Notes: a model not told the origin generated them from the letters alone. A stretch of DNA of 64,000 nt from Accumulibacter sp. (GCA_017302455.1 JAFLDO010000001.1:124001-188000), one strand, 5' to 3'; counted from the stretch's first letter, positions 24,056 to 33,081 are shown. Translations and numbers: made by a program.

Positions 24056-24071
24056 GTGTACGATTGTACAC
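24056..24071. promoter_or_regulatory. Palindromic operator GTGTAC-GATT-GTACAC
   Basis: A perfect 6-base inverted repeat with a 4-base centre, in the divergent region between the FabR-like regulator and the acyl-CoA dehydrogenase. The GTAC-N4-GTAC core resembles the known FabR site. Location 80 bases before the dehydrogenase start suits repression of its promoter. Confidence 0.65.
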
Positions 24072-24151
24072 AAAACGCCCAAAGTCGAATCGCTGATGCC
24101 CTTGGCGGGCAGCGCACAGTCACACCGTTTCCCTTCCGGAAAGGCCGCACC

Positions 24152-25975
24152 ATGCCGAACTACAAAGCTCCGCTGCGCGACATGCGTTTCCTGATCAATG
24201 AGGTGCTGGATTACCCGGCGCACTACGCCAGGCTGTCAAGCGGCGGCGAAGCGACGCCCGACATGGTCGAGGCCATACTCGCCGGTGCAGCCACCCTGTG
24301 CGAAGAGGTTCTCGCACCCCTGAGTCTTTCCGGCGATCGCGAAGGCTGCCACTTCAAGGACGGCGAAGTCACTACCCCAGCCGGATTCCGGGAGGCCTAC
24401 CGGAAATTCGTCGAAGGTGGCTGGCAAGGGCTGTCGTTTCCCACCAAGTATGGTGGCCACGGGCTGCCGACCTCGATGAGCGTGTTCAAGACCGAGATGA
24501 TGGGTGCGGCCAACTGGTCGTTCAACATGTATCCGGGGCTTAGCCTGGGCTGTATCAACACCCTCCTGAAATACGGGACCGAGGCACAGAAGTCGCTTTA
24601 TCTGCCGGCCCTGGTGAGTGGTGAATGGACCGGCACGATGTGTCTGACCGAGGCGCAGTGCGGCACCGATCTCGGGCAGGTGACCACCCGGGCCGAATCT
24701 CGGCCCGACGGCAGCTACGCGATCACCGGCACGAAAATGTTCATTTCGGCGGGCGAGCATGATCTCGCCGCGAACATCGTGCACATCGTCCTCGCCCGCC
24801 TGTCCGGGGCGCCGGCAGGAACACGCGGCCTGTCGCTGTTCGTCGTCCCCAAGTTTCTCCCGAATGAAGGGGGTTCGCCTGGCCAGCGCAATGCTGTCAA
24901 TTGCGGCGCCATCGAGCACAAGATGGGTATTCGCGCCTCGCCGACTGCCGTGTTGAATTTCGATGCGGCGGTCGGCCAGTTGATCTTCGAGCCCAACAAG
25001 GGCCTGGAGGCGATGTTTACCTTCATGAATACGGCGCGCCTCGGAATTGCCCTGCAGGGCATCGCGCACGCGGAGGCGTCGTTTCAGGGTGCGCTCGCCT
25101 ATGCCAGAGAGCGCCGCTCGATGCGCGCCCTCTCCGGGAAGAAGGACCCTGACTCGGTCGCCGATGCCTTGATCTGGCACGCCGATGTGCGGCGCATGCT
25201 GCTGACGCAGAAAGCCATTGCCGAGGGTGGCCGGGCGATGATCTATGCGGCTGCGCAGACCGCCGACATCATGTTCAACGCCGTGCTCGAAGAGGATCGC
25301 GCCACGCAGGCAGAGTACGATAACCTGCTCGGCTTCTACACACCCATCCTCAAAGGTTTCCTCACCGAACTGGGGCTGGAAGCCGCCAATCTCGGCATGC
25401 AGGTCTTTGGCGGTCACGGCTACATTCACGAGCACGGGATGGAGCAGATGGTTCGAGATGCACGCATCGCCACGCTGTACGAAGGCACCACCGGCATTCA
25501 GGCGCTCGACCTGCTGGGCCGCAAGGTGTTGATCGGCACCCGGGGAAAGTGTGTGCGCGACTTCACGCGCCTCATGCTGCGCTTTGCCAGGCCGCATCTC
25601 TTCGCAGGCGGGTGCATGGGCGCCATGGCGCGCTCCACGGTCAAGCGCGCCATCGAGTGGAACCTGCTCACCTTGCGGATCATGTCGCGGGCGGGCAAGG
25701 ATCGTGACCTCGTGGGATCGGCAAGCGTCGACTACCTGATGTATTCCGGCTATGTGATGATGGCCTACTTCTGGGCCTTGCAGGCCGACAAGGCGTACAA
25801 GTACCTGAGCAGTGGCCAGGGCGCGGAGTCGGCGGCCTTCTATCGCGCCAAGATACAGACGGCAGAGTTCTATTTCGACCGCCTGCTGCCGCGCGCCGAC
25901 GGCCACCGCCAGGGCGCCCTGGCACCGGCGCGCTCGCTGATGCAGATGGACAACGCGAGCTTCGCGTTCCCCTGA
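24152..25975 (+). CDS. Acyl-CoA dehydrogenase, long form with C-terminal extension
   Basis: 607 residues, the length of the ~600-residue acyl-CoA dehydrogenase branch (with DmdC) that has an extra C-terminal helical domain. Seen: MCLTEAQCGTDLG (FAD/substrate loop), the second FAD loop KMFISAGEHD, and YEGTTGIQALDLLGRK, where the Glu of EGTTGIQ is the catalytic base position. It oxidises acyl-CoA to enoyl-CoA in the cytoplasm, passing electrons to ETF; chain length is not predictable. Regulation by the divergent FabR-like protein is likely. ATG 24152 gives the family-typical MPNYKAPLRDMRF start. Confidence 0.9.
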   Translation: MPNYKAPLRDMRFLINEVLDYPAHYARLSSGGEATPDMVEAILAGAATLCEEVLAPLSLSGDREGCHFKDGEVTTPAGFREAYRKFVEGGWQGLSFPTKYGGHGLPTSMSVFKTEMMGAANWSFNMYPGLSLGCINTLLKYGTEAQKSLYLPALVSGEWTGTMCLTEAQCGTDLGQVTTRAESRPDGSYAITGTKMFISAGEHDLAANIVHIVLARLSGAPAGTRGLSLFVVPKFLPNEGGSPGQRNAVNCGAIEHKMGIRASPTAVLNFDAAVGQLIFEPNKGLEAMFTFMNTARLGIALQGIAHAEASFQGALAYARERRSMRALSGKKDPDSVADALIWHADVRRMLLTQKAIAEGGRAMIYAAAQTADIMFNAVLEEDRATQAEYDNLLGFYTPILKGFLTELGLEAANLGMQVFGGHGYIHEHGMEQMVRDARIATLYEGTTGIQALDLLGRKVLIGTRGKCVRDFTRLMLRFARPHLFAGGCMGAMARSTVKRAIEWNLLTLRIMSRAGKDRDLVGSASVDYLMYSGYVMMAYFWALQADKAYKYLSSGQGAESAAFYRAKIQTAEFYFDRLLPRADGHRQGALAPARSLMQMDNASFAFP

Positions 25976-25990
25976 CCTGACGAGGCAAGC

Positions 25991-28654
25991 ATGACTGTCC
26001 GCAATCTCGAGTTCCTCTTTCGTCCCGAATCGGTAGCCGTGGTTGCCGAGCCCGACGAGGCGGGCCGCTACGCCGAAGTGGTATTGGCCAATCTGGCCGC
26101 CGGCGGCTTCTCCGGCCCGGTGATTTCGGTCAGCGCCAGGAAGCGATCGCTGTTCTGGATCGGCGCCGACGTGCGCATCGACGATATGGCGGTGGTGCCC
26201 GACCTGGCGATCGTCTGCGCCGCGCTGGACAAGGTCCCGTCGATCATCGAGCAACTCGGCGCGCGTGGCACGCGGGCGGTGATCGTCGGGCCCTGGCTGT
26301 GGCACCGGATGAGCAGCAGCCAGATCCTGGCCGCCCGCAAGGCCATCCTCGAGGCGGCGCGGCCCTACCTGATGCGCGTTCTCGGGCCTGGCAGCGGCGG
26401 TATCGTCGTTCCCGCCAGAGGCCTCAATGCCAGTGCGGCCCCGGTGTCGATCACGCCGGGCAAGATCGCGCTGGTCAGCCAGTCGACCGCCGTCACGGCC
26501 GCGATTCTCGATCGCGCTTCCAGCAAGGGAATCGGTTTTTCGAGCGTTCTGCACCTGGGAGCGAGCATCGATATCGATCTCGCCGACGCACTTGACTGGC
26601 TGGCCGGCGATCCCGACACCAAGTCGATCCTCGTCCAGTTCGATTCGCTGCCGCCGGGGCGGAAGTTCATGTCAGCGGCGCGCGCCGCCGCGCGCAACAA
26701 GCCGGTCGTCTCGATTCGTGGCCGGCGCGTGGACACACGCAGCATGCCCGGCGCACCGTTCAGCGTCGACGAGGTGTACGAGGCCGCGCTGCGTCGCGCC
26801 GGCTGGGTTCACATCGACAACCTGGGCGATCTGTTCGAGGCCGCCGAAGCGATGGCGCGGGTGCGGCCGATGCGCGGCGAGCGCCTGACCATTCTGGCGA
26901 ATGGCCACGGCCTCGGCTGGATTGCCGGGGACGCGCTGCAGCGCTCCGGTGGCCAGTTGGGCGCCCTGTCCAAGGGCACGGTCAAGCATCTCGGCGAACT
27001 GCTGCAGACGCGTTCGACGCTCGGTAATCCGATGGCCTTGCCGCCGGACATCACCCCGGCGAACTGGGCGGCAGCGCTTGCCGCGGTACTCGCGGACGAC
27101 GACACGGACGCCGTGCTGACGGTCTGCTCGCCGTCCCCGTTCGCGCCGAGCGTCGAGGTTGCCACGGCAATCTGCGAGGTGTCGCAGGCCAGCGAGCGCA
27201 ACGTGTTCACGTGCTGGGTAGGCGGTCGCACGATGCTCGAGGCGCAACAGATCGCTGCCGCCAGCGGCGTCTTGAGCCATGATTCACCGGAAAAGGCGAT
27301 CGCGGTTTTTCTCGGGGTGTTGAACTACCGGCGCAATCGCGACTTGCTGATGCAGATGCCGCCCTCGTTGGCGGAGGACTTTTCTCCCGACATTGCCGCC
27401 GCACGTGCCGCGATCGGCGAGGCCGTCGATGCCGGGAGCGACGTTCCCAGCGCAGAGCAGGCGCGTCGCGTACTGCGCGCTTATGGTATTGCCGTTGCCG
27501 ATCATTCTCTGGCGAGCAGTGTCGAGGCGGCAATAGGCACCGCGGAACGTATCGGCTACCCGGTCGACATCGGCCTCGTGCTGGCCAATACGGCGGAGTG
27601 TGAACAGGTCGCCGCGGGACTCCGCTCGCCGGCCGAGATCCAACTTGCCGTTCGCGGCCTGCGCAATAGCGCGCGCCTGCAGCAACCGCGGAAACGCGTC
27701 ACCGCCTATCGGCTGCGCCCAAGCGGCGCACGCAGCGGCACGCCGGCGCTGCGTCTCGGTGTCGCCGAGGATTCGCTGTTCGGGCCGCTGATCTTCCTCG
27801 GTCCGGCTGCCGGCGCTGGTGCCCGCCGGAGCCGTTTCGTCGTCGCCCTGCCGCCGCTCAACCTGACCTTGGCCCAGGACCTGGTCGCGCGCAGCGGCTT
27901 CGCCGCGGAAGCGCCCGAGGGCGAGCGCGCCGCGCTGGAGGCGGCGGTGAGCCAGACACTGGTGCGCCTGTCGCAATTGCTCACCGACATCGACGCGGTG
28001 GTCGGCGCAGAACTCGATCCCCTCTTTGTCGAGACCTCGGGGGTGGTGGCGCTCGACGTGCGGCTTCGCATCAGCAGGGGAAAACGCCTGCTCGGCCTGC
28101 GACGCTTCGCGATTCGCCCGTATCCGAAGGAACTCGAGCAACCGTTGACCTGGGAGGGTCGTCAGTTGCTGGTCCGGCCGATTCGCCCGGAAGACGAGAC
28201 CCGTCTCGGCGAACTGTTGAACTCGCTTGCTCCCGAGGATTCACGGATGCGATTTTTCGACTCGATCAGGAATCTGCCGCGTGCGCGCCTGGCCCGCTTC
28301 ACGCAGATCGACTACGATCGCGAGATGGCGCTGGTCGCCGTCGAGCGGGGCAGCGATGGCGTCGAAGTCGTGCTCGGCGAGGTACGCGCCGTCGCCGATC
28401 CCGACAGCGTCGTCGCCGACTTTGCGCTCGTCGTTGCTTCGGCAATCAAGGGCAGGGGACTCGGGCGACTCCTGCTGCAGAGCATCGTCGCCTACTGCCG
28501 CAGCCGCGGCATCGGCGAATTGCGCGGCGAAACGCTCGATGGCAACCTGCGCATGCAGCGACTGGCCCGCGGCCTCGGCTTCGCGATGACGACAGGTGCC
28601 GACCGCGGCACGATTGACTTGCGCCTGCCGCTCGGCAAACAGCCGCAGGGGTGA
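25991..28654 (+). CDS. Pat-type protein acetyltransferase with degenerate ADP-forming acyl-CoA synthetase domains
   Basis: 887 residues. In order: CoA-binding Rossmann domain (~1-125), two succinyl-CoA-ligase-like domains (~140-440), a remote ATP-grasp-like region (~470-690), then a GNAT acetyltransferase (~715-880; LVRPIRPEDETRLGELL, GRGLGRLLLQSIV). PatZ/Pat proteins acetylate lysines, notably of acyl-CoA synthetases. In active ADP-forming synthetases the catalytic SHTGA and ATP-grasp HKSD motifs are conserved; here neither is visible (the matching regions read RSMPGAPFSVDE and YPVDIGLVL). So the ligase part is probably a sensor only. It lies 15 bases after the acyl-CoA dehydrogenase, hence co-transcribed, suggesting control of fatty acid metabolism. 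Confidence 0.85.
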   Translation: MTVRNLEFLFRPESVAVVAEPDEAGRYAEVVLANLAAGGFSGPVISVSARKRSLFWIGADVRIDDMAVVPDLAIVCAALDKVPSIIEQLGARGTRAVIVGPWLWHRMSSSQILAARKAILEAARPYLMRVLGPGSGGIVVPARGLNASAAPVSITPGKIALVSQSTAVTAAILDRASSKGIGFSSVLHLGASIDIDLADALDWLAGDPDTKSILVQFDSLPPGRKFMSAARAAARNKPVVSIRGRRVDTRSMPGAPFSVDEVYEAALRRAGWVHIDNLGDLFEAAEAMARVRPMRGERLTILANGHGLGWIAGDALQRSGGQLGALSKGTVKHLGELLQTRSTLGNPMALPPDITPANWAAALAAVLADDDTDAVLTVCSPSPFAPSVEVATAICEVSQASERNVFTCWVGGRTMLEAQQIAAASGVLSHDSPEKAIAVFLGVLNYRRNRDLLMQMPPSLAEDFSPDIAAARAAIGEAVDAGSDVPSAEQARRVLRAYGIAVADHSLASSVEAAIGTAERIGYPVDIGLVLANTAECEQVAAGLRSPAEIQLAVRGLRNSARLQQPRKRVTAYRLRPSGARSGTPALRLGVAEDSLFGPLIFLGPAAGAGARRSRFVVALPPLNLTLAQDLVARSGFAAEAPEGERAALEAAVSQTLVRLSQLLTDIDAVVGAELDPLFVETSGVVALDVRLRISRGKRLLGLRRFAIRPYPKELEQPLTWEGRQLLVRPIRPEDETRLGELLNSLAPEDSRMRFFDSIRNLPRARLARFTQIDYDREMALVAVERGSDGVEVVLGEVRAVADPDSVVADFALVVASAIKGRGLGRLLLQSIVAYCRSRGIGELRGETLDGNLRMQRLARGLGFAMTTGADRGTIDLRLPLGKQPQG

Positions 28655-28670
28655 CACGTCGGCGAACCGT

Positions 28671-29087
28671 CTAGCGGGCGAGGGCGCGGATGTGCGTCGC
28701 CACCGCCAACAACTGCTCCCTGTCCATGCGCACGATGAATTTGCGGCTGACCGAACTGATCAGCTTTACCGCCCCGGACATGCCCAGACGGGCTGACTGT
28801 TCGGCGACAAAGCCGACCTGGGCCAGCCGGAGTGGCCGCAGGAAGTAATAGTCCATCCCCGCCCCGGTAAGTTCAGCCACCAGGTTGGCGAGAGCGGCGC
28901 CATGTCCGGCGTCGTCGGGACTCTCCTCGAGAGCAGCCAGGACGGCATCGGTTCTCGCTCGCAGGTCCAGCGAATGGTGGAAGCGCAGATAGGGCTCGCT
29001 GCCGGCGGCCGCTGCGGCGGCCTTGCTTCCCTGGCTTGCGGGCGCTTTCGCCCTGGGAGTTGATGCGGGTTTTGCTGTGGTGGCCAT
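28671..29087 (-). CDS. Conserved-looking small protein of unknown function
   Basis: 138 residues. The first ~30 are low-complexity Ala/Lys/Pro (like a histone-tail or phasin-type linker); the rest is a compact helical domain (SLDLRARTDAVLAALEE, GMDYYFLRPLRLAQVGFVAE, LISSVSRKFI). No known family recognised. It converges on the Pat-type gene with a 16-base gap. The basic Ala-rich tail might bind DNA or polyanions, which is only a guess. Confidence 0.6.
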   Translation of the reverse strand: MATTAKPASTPRAKAPASQGSKAAAAAAGSEPYLRFHHSLDLRARTDAVLAALEESPDDAGHGAALANLVAELTGAGMDYYFLRPLRLAQVGFVAEQSARLGMSGAVKLISSVSRKFIVRMDREQLLAVATHIRALAR

Positions 29088-29435
29088 GATTTCCGATCGG
29101 TTTTGAGCTGCGCTGGCGACGGATCGCGTCTTGCCGCGAGCAAGCGAGAGCCGACCTTCGGTGTCAGTATAACCAGGGTCATGACGTCCCGGAGCCTTTC
29201 AGGAGCACGCTGCGTCTTGTGTGCTGACGGATGCGACTGCCGCGATCCCTCCAGTCACCCAAGCAGCGTCCTTGAGCGGAGCGGCTTGCGGGTTTGCGAG
29301 GGCAGGATCTGGCGGCGACAGCCGTTGCTCGAGATTATCCGTCCCATGAAACCGCCGATCATCGATCGGAGGTGGGCCCACGGAGCCGACCTGATGTCGT
29401 GACCATCTCCATGCTTGTCCTGCTACGATTCGCCT
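29088..29435. other. Intergenic region upstream of the Rpn gene
   Basis: About 350 bases between divergent genes. Open frames are Arg/Ser-rich without recognisable content. It must contain promoters for both neighbours; none stands out. Confidence 0.4.
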
Positions 29436-30428
29436 ATGGCAAACACTCACGACACGGGCTACAAACTCCTTTTCTCCACGCCGGAACTGGTGCGCGACCT
29501 GATTCTCGGCTTCGTGCCGGACGACTGGCTACACGGGCTCGATTACAGCACCCTGGAGAGGGTGCCGGGCAGCTACGTCACCGAAGACTTCACCAACCGC
29601 GCTGACGACATCGTCTGGCGGGTCAAGGTGGGCGGGGAGTGGGTGTATCTGTACCTGCTGATCGAATTCCAGAGCAGCGTCGACAAGTACATGGCACTGC
29701 GCATGATGGTCTATGGGGGGCTGCTCTATCAGGACCTGATCAAGCGCGGTGAGGTCCTGGCCGACGGCCGCTTGCCGCCGGTCCTCCCCATCGTCCTCTA
29801 CAACGGTAGCCAGCGCTGGTCAGCGGTCACCGACGTCTTTGAGTTGATCCCGCCAGTTCCGGGCTTGGTCGAGCAGTTCAAGCCGCGGCTGAAGTATCTC
29901 TTGATCGACGAGAACGCCTGGAGCGACAGCGAATTGGCCTCGCTCAAGAACCTGGTGGCAGCCGTCTTCCGGATCGAACACCCGGCGTCGCCGGCTGCCA
30001 TCGGCGACTTGCTGAGCCTGCTCGACGAGTGGCTGGCCGAGCGGCCCGACCTGCGCCGGATGTTCGCTCTCTGGATCCGGGCGACATTGATGCGCAAGGC
30101 CGAATACCGTATCGTGTTACCTCGGATTGACGATCTACAGGAGCTGAATGTCATGTTGGCTGAACGACTCGAAGAATGGGCACAGGCCTACAAGGCGGAG
30201 GGGAAAGCCGAGGGCAAGGCCGAGGGGAAAGCGGAGGGGAAAGCCGAGGGGAAAGCCGAGGGTGAAGCGCTGGCGCTGCAAAAGCTGCTGAAGAAGCGTT
30301 TTGGTGCCGTCCCTCCGGATGTTCTGGCGCAGATTTCCAGGGCTTCCCTCGAGCAAATCGATGCGTGGCTGGATCAGGTGCTTGATGCCGGTAGTCTGGA
30401 CAGCATCTTCGGAACAAGCACGCGCTGA
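29436..30428 (+). CDS. Rpn-family PD-(D/E)xK nuclease (YhgA-like)
   Basis: 330 residues. The catalytic core reads RADDIVWRV, then YLYLLIEFQSSVDK, the Rpn/YhgA form of the PD-(D/E)xK fold. Pfam calls these putative transposases, but E. coli Rpn proteins are DNA nucleases that promote recombination and, in published work, antiphage toxins neutralised by a small protein translated from inside the same gene. The C-terminus has six KAEG repeats, then a conserved helix-rich end. ATG 29436 is the family start (MANTHDTGYKLLF). An internal start candidate is listed separately. Confidence 0.85.
   Translation: MANTHDTGYKLLFSTPELVRDLILGFVPDDWLHGLDYSTLERVPGSYVTEDFTNRADDIVWRVKVGGEWVYLYLLIEFQSSVDKYMALRMMVYGGLLYQDLIKRGEVLADGRLPPVLPIVLYNGSQRWSAVTDVFELIPPVPGLVEQFKPRLKYLLIDENAWSDSELASLKNLVAAVFRIEHPASPAAIGDLLSLLDEWLAERPDLRRMFALWIRATLMRKAEYRIVLPRIDDLQELNVMLAERLEEWAQAYKAEGKAEGKAEGKAEGKAEGKAEGEALALQKLLKKRFGAVPPDVLAQISRASLEQIDAWLDQVLDAGSLDSIFGTSTR
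30139..30428 (+). other. Possible internal translation start in rpn (intragenic antitoxin candidate, 91 aa)
   Basis: AGGAG at 30139-30143 lies 9 bases before an in-frame ATG at 30153 (MLAERLEEWAQAYK). Translation from there would yield the 91-residue C-terminal part alone, which corresponds to the small RpnS antitoxins reported from E. coli rpn genes. Supported only by position and ribosome site. Confidence 0.45.
30192..30263 (+). repeat. Six 12-bp tandem repeats encoding (KAEG)6
   Basis: Near-identical 12-base units (AAGGCSGAGGGS-like) in frame within the Rpn gene, giving a hydrophilic KAEG linker. Copy number could change by slippage without breaking the frame. Confidence 0.9.
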
Positions 30429-30643
30429 AGCCCTACACCTTCCCCCGCCCAATCGCCAGGTCATCGCGGGGGCACGCATCTCCGCGAATCCTGTCCCCAG
30501 GAATGTAGCGAACTCCCGTGACAGTCTGGCGGCGTAGCTACACTCGAACGCCCGGCTTGCCGCACCGCGCCCACCGATTGCCCGGGGTGTCACCGCCGCA
30601 CGTTTGGCGGGACTTCTACGAAGTCCGGCAGACTCACGGAACG

Positions 30644-30715
30644 TCCCCTCGACAGGAATCGAACCTGTATCCCACGCTTAGGAGGCGTGTGCACTATCCA
30701 TTGTGCTACGAGGAG
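30644..30715 (-). tRNA. tRNA-Arg (anticodon CCU)
   Basis: The minus strand folds as a cloverleaf: 7-bp acceptor CTCCTCG / CGAGGGG (one G-U pair), D-arm GCAC/GTGC, anticodon stem CACGC/GCGTG with loop CTCCTAA (anticodon CCT), T-arm ACAGG-TTCGATT-CCTGT, discriminator A. The 3' CCA is not encoded. It reads AGG codons. Confidence 0.95.
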
Positions 30716-31071
30716 CAGGGGCCGTATTGTAGCCGTTGACTGTCGCCAGCGGGAAACTCGGACACAAATTCGGGCACTTGACTGCGGGCGGCGACGCGCC
30801 CGGGCGACCACCGGCGGGCCGGTCGGGCGGGGCGATGGCGGCACTGTCGGCGTGGCCGGACCCTGAGGTGGGGGATGGGGTGTGCGCGCGCTGAAACAGG
30901 GGCAGCCACCCGATGTGGCGCGATCCCGCTGTAGTTCAGGGCTTCCCGAACGGTCTCCGCAGAGTAGAATCGCGCGCAGTCGCCGCCAGCCGGCTGCCGC
31001 GAGCACTTGCTCATGGCGTCGGCGGTGATTTCGCTTCAGTATCACCCACCCACAGGACAACGTAAGCACTC
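30716..31071. other. Intergenic region between tRNA-Arg and uup
   Basis: About 355 bases between diverging transcripts; must hold the tRNA and uup promoters. Several frames remain open on the minus strand but are Arg/Pro-rich without recognisable content. No hairpin or repeat of note. Confidence 0.4.
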
Positions 31072-32988
31072 ATGCCCTACCTGACTCTCTCCGATGCCTC
31101 GCTTGCCTTCGGCCACGTGCCGCTCCTCGATCATGCCGATTTCCAGCTCGACCCGGGTGAGCGGGTCGCTCTGATCGGTCGCAACGGTACGGGCAAGTCC
31201 TCGCTGCTGAGCGCCCTGGCGGGCACGGGTGGCCTCGACGACGGCAAGGTCTGGCAACAGCCGGGATTGCGCGTGGGCTATGTCCCCCAGGAACCGCCCT
31301 TCGCCGCCGAGTTGACGGTTTTCCAGGCGGTCGTCGCCGGCATGGGCGAGCTGTCGGCGTTGCTCGCCGATTACCACGCGGTTTCGCACGCGCTTGCTGA
31401 CGCGCAGGCCGACCAGGCCAGCCTGCTCGAACGGATGCAGTCCCTGCAGGGTGAACTCGAGTCGCGCAATGCCTGGTCGTTCGAGGCGCAGGCCGAGCGT
31501 GTCATCCAGCGTTTCTCGCTCGACGCCGACGCGCTGGTCGGGACGCTGTCCGGCGGCCAGAAGAAGCGCCTGGCCCTGGCGCAGGCACTGGCGGTGTCGC
31601 CGGATCTGTTGCTGCTCGACGAGCCGACCAACCACCTGGACATCGCCGCTATCGAATGGCTCGAGGAGATGCTTGTGGCTTCCGGCGTGACGTTGGTGTT
31701 CATCACCCACGACCGCCGGTTCCTCGAACGCGTGGCGACGCGCATCGTCGAACTCGACCGCGGCCGACTGCTTTCGTGTCCGGGCAGCTTCAGCGAGTAC
31801 CAGGCGCGCAAGGAGGCGATGCTGCACGACGAGGCGATCAACAACGCCAGGTTCGACAAGTTTCTCGCGCAGGAAGAGGTGTGGATCCGACAGGGAATCA
31901 AGGCGCGTCGGACGCGCAACGAGGGCCGCGTGCTGCGCCTCGAACAGTTGCGCCGCGAACGTGCGGCGCGGCGGGAGCGCCAGGGAAGGGTCGAGATGGC
32001 GCTCGACGCCGGTGTGCGCAGCGGCAAGCTCGTGGCGGCGCTCGAAAACGTCAGCAAGAGCTTCGGCGACAAGACGGTGGTGCGCGACTTTTCGTGTCGC
32101 CTGCAGCGTGGCGACAAGATCGGCGTCATCGGTCCCAATGGTGCCGGCAAGACGACGCTGCTGCGCTTGATCCTCGGCGAGTTGCAGCCCGACAAGGGGA
32201 CGGTGCACCTCGGGACGAAGGTGGAGGTGGCTTATTTCGACCAGTTTCGCAGCAAGCTCGATGAGGAGTCGACGCTGATCGACGTCATTTCGCCGGGGTC
32301 GGATTTTGTCGAGATCGGCAACCAGCGCAAACACGTGATCAGCTACCTGGGCGATTTCCTCTTTGCGCCCCAGCGTGCGCGTTCGCTGGTCAGCTCGCTG
32401 TCCGGCGGCGAACGCAACCGCCTGCTGCTGGCCCGCCTGTTCGCGCGGCCGGCGAACGTTCTGGTGCTCGACGAGCCGACCAACGACCTCGATATCGAAA
32501 CGCTCGAATTGCTCGAGGAGTTGTTGCAGGAGTACCCCGGTACCCTGTTTCTGGTCAGCCACGATCGCGCATTCATCGACAATGTGGTCACCCAGACGAT
32601 TGCCTCCGAGGGCGACGGGTCGTGGCGTGAATATGCCGGAGGCTATCAGGACTGGGCCGACTACCAGGCCGCTCGGCGCGGGAACGAGATACCGCCGGCG
32701 GGCGCGGGTAAACGCGGCGATCTGCGCCCGGCCGACGTCGCGAAACCGGCGCGGCCGAAGGCGGCCGTTGCCGGCAAGCTGTCGTGGAAGGAAGCGCGCG
32801 AACTCGCCGAGCTGCCAGAGCGCATCGCGGCCCTCGAGACGGAGCAGAAGGCGATTGGCGAGCGTCTGGCCGATCCGGCGCTGTACCAGTCGCAAGGGCA
32901 GGAGGCGCAACGCCTGTCGGCACGCCTCGGCGAAATCGATGAGCAGCTACTCGGCTTGCTCGAACGCTGGGAGGCGCTCGAGGGCTGA
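31072..32988 (+). CDS. uup: ABC-F ATPase Uup
   Basis: 638 residues, no membrane helices. Two ATPase modules: Walker A GRNGTGKSS and GPNGAGKTT, signatures LSGGQKKR and LSGGERNR, Walker B DEPTNHLD and DEPTNDLD, joined by the charged P-site tRNA interaction motif linker (~240-320). A C-terminal coiled coil (after ~560, rich in Glu/Ala/Leu) with Lys/Arg is the Uup-specific DNA-binding tail. ABC-F proteins act on the ribosome; Uup also affects transposon excision and branched DNA. Alone on the plus strand. Confidence 0.92.
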   Translation: MPYLTLSDASLAFGHVPLLDHADFQLDPGERVALIGRNGTGKSSLLSALAGTGGLDDGKVWQQPGLRVGYVPQEPPFAAELTVFQAVVAGMGELSALLADYHAVSHALADAQADQASLLERMQSLQGELESRNAWSFEAQAERVIQRFSLDADALVGTLSGGQKKRLALAQALAVSPDLLLLDEPTNHLDIAAIEWLEEMLVASGVTLVFITHDRRFLERVATRIVELDRGRLLSCPGSFSEYQARKEAMLHDEAINNARFDKFLAQEEVWIRQGIKARRTRNEGRVLRLEQLRRERAARRERQGRVEMALDAGVRSGKLVAALENVSKSFGDKTVVRDFSCRLQRGDKIGVIGPNGAGKTTLLRLILGELQPDKGTVHLGTKVEVAYFDQFRSKLDEESTLIDVISPGSDFVEIGNQRKHVISYLGDFLFAPQRARSLVSSLSGGERNRLLLARLFARPANVLVLDEPTNDLDIETLELLEELLQEYPGTLFLVSHDRAFIDNVVTQTIASEGDGSWREYAGGYQDWADYQAARRGNEIPPAGAGKRGDLRPADVAKPARPKAAVAGKLSWKEARELAELPERIAALETEQKAIGERLADPALYQSQGQEAQRLSARLGEIDEQLLGLLERWEALEG

Positions 32989-33040
32989 GGCGGCGGAGGT
33001 GCGAGGCGGGGGGGGTTAGCAGGCTGTTGGGATAGGGGTT

Positions 33041-33081
33041 TCGCGGATTCCCGGATTTCACTGCGTTGCATCCGGGCTACG
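33041..33081. repeat. REP-like palindromic element between convergent genes
   Basis: The sequence CCCGGAT-N13-ATCCGGG forms a 7-bp perfect stem and has the wording (GCTGCGTTGCATCCGGGCTACG-like) of extragenic palindromes common in betaproteobacteria. It sits between uup and the end of benE and may serve as terminator or mRNA stabiliser for both. Confidence 0.6.

Noticed and set aside
24236-26554. 772-residue open frame on the minus strand
   Set aside because: Runs antisense to the acyl-CoA dehydrogenase and Pat-type genes; His/Arg/Gly-rich with no domain. A high-GC shadow frame.
30192-30263. Repeat array considered as CRISPR
   Set aside because: Units are contiguous 12-mers without spacers and lie in frame inside a coding gene. 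No CRISPR array seen anywhere in the window.
29436-30428. Rpn gene as a transposon
   Set aside because: No terminal inverted repeats or target duplication visible; the family is a nuclease despite the 'putative transposase' label.
30644-30715. tRNA-Arg as an integration site for an island containing rpn
   Set aside because: No integrase gene and no duplicated tRNA 3' end found within the window.
31042-32910. 622-residue open frame on the minus strand
   Set aside because: Antisense shadow of uup; low-complexity Arg/Leu/Gln composition.
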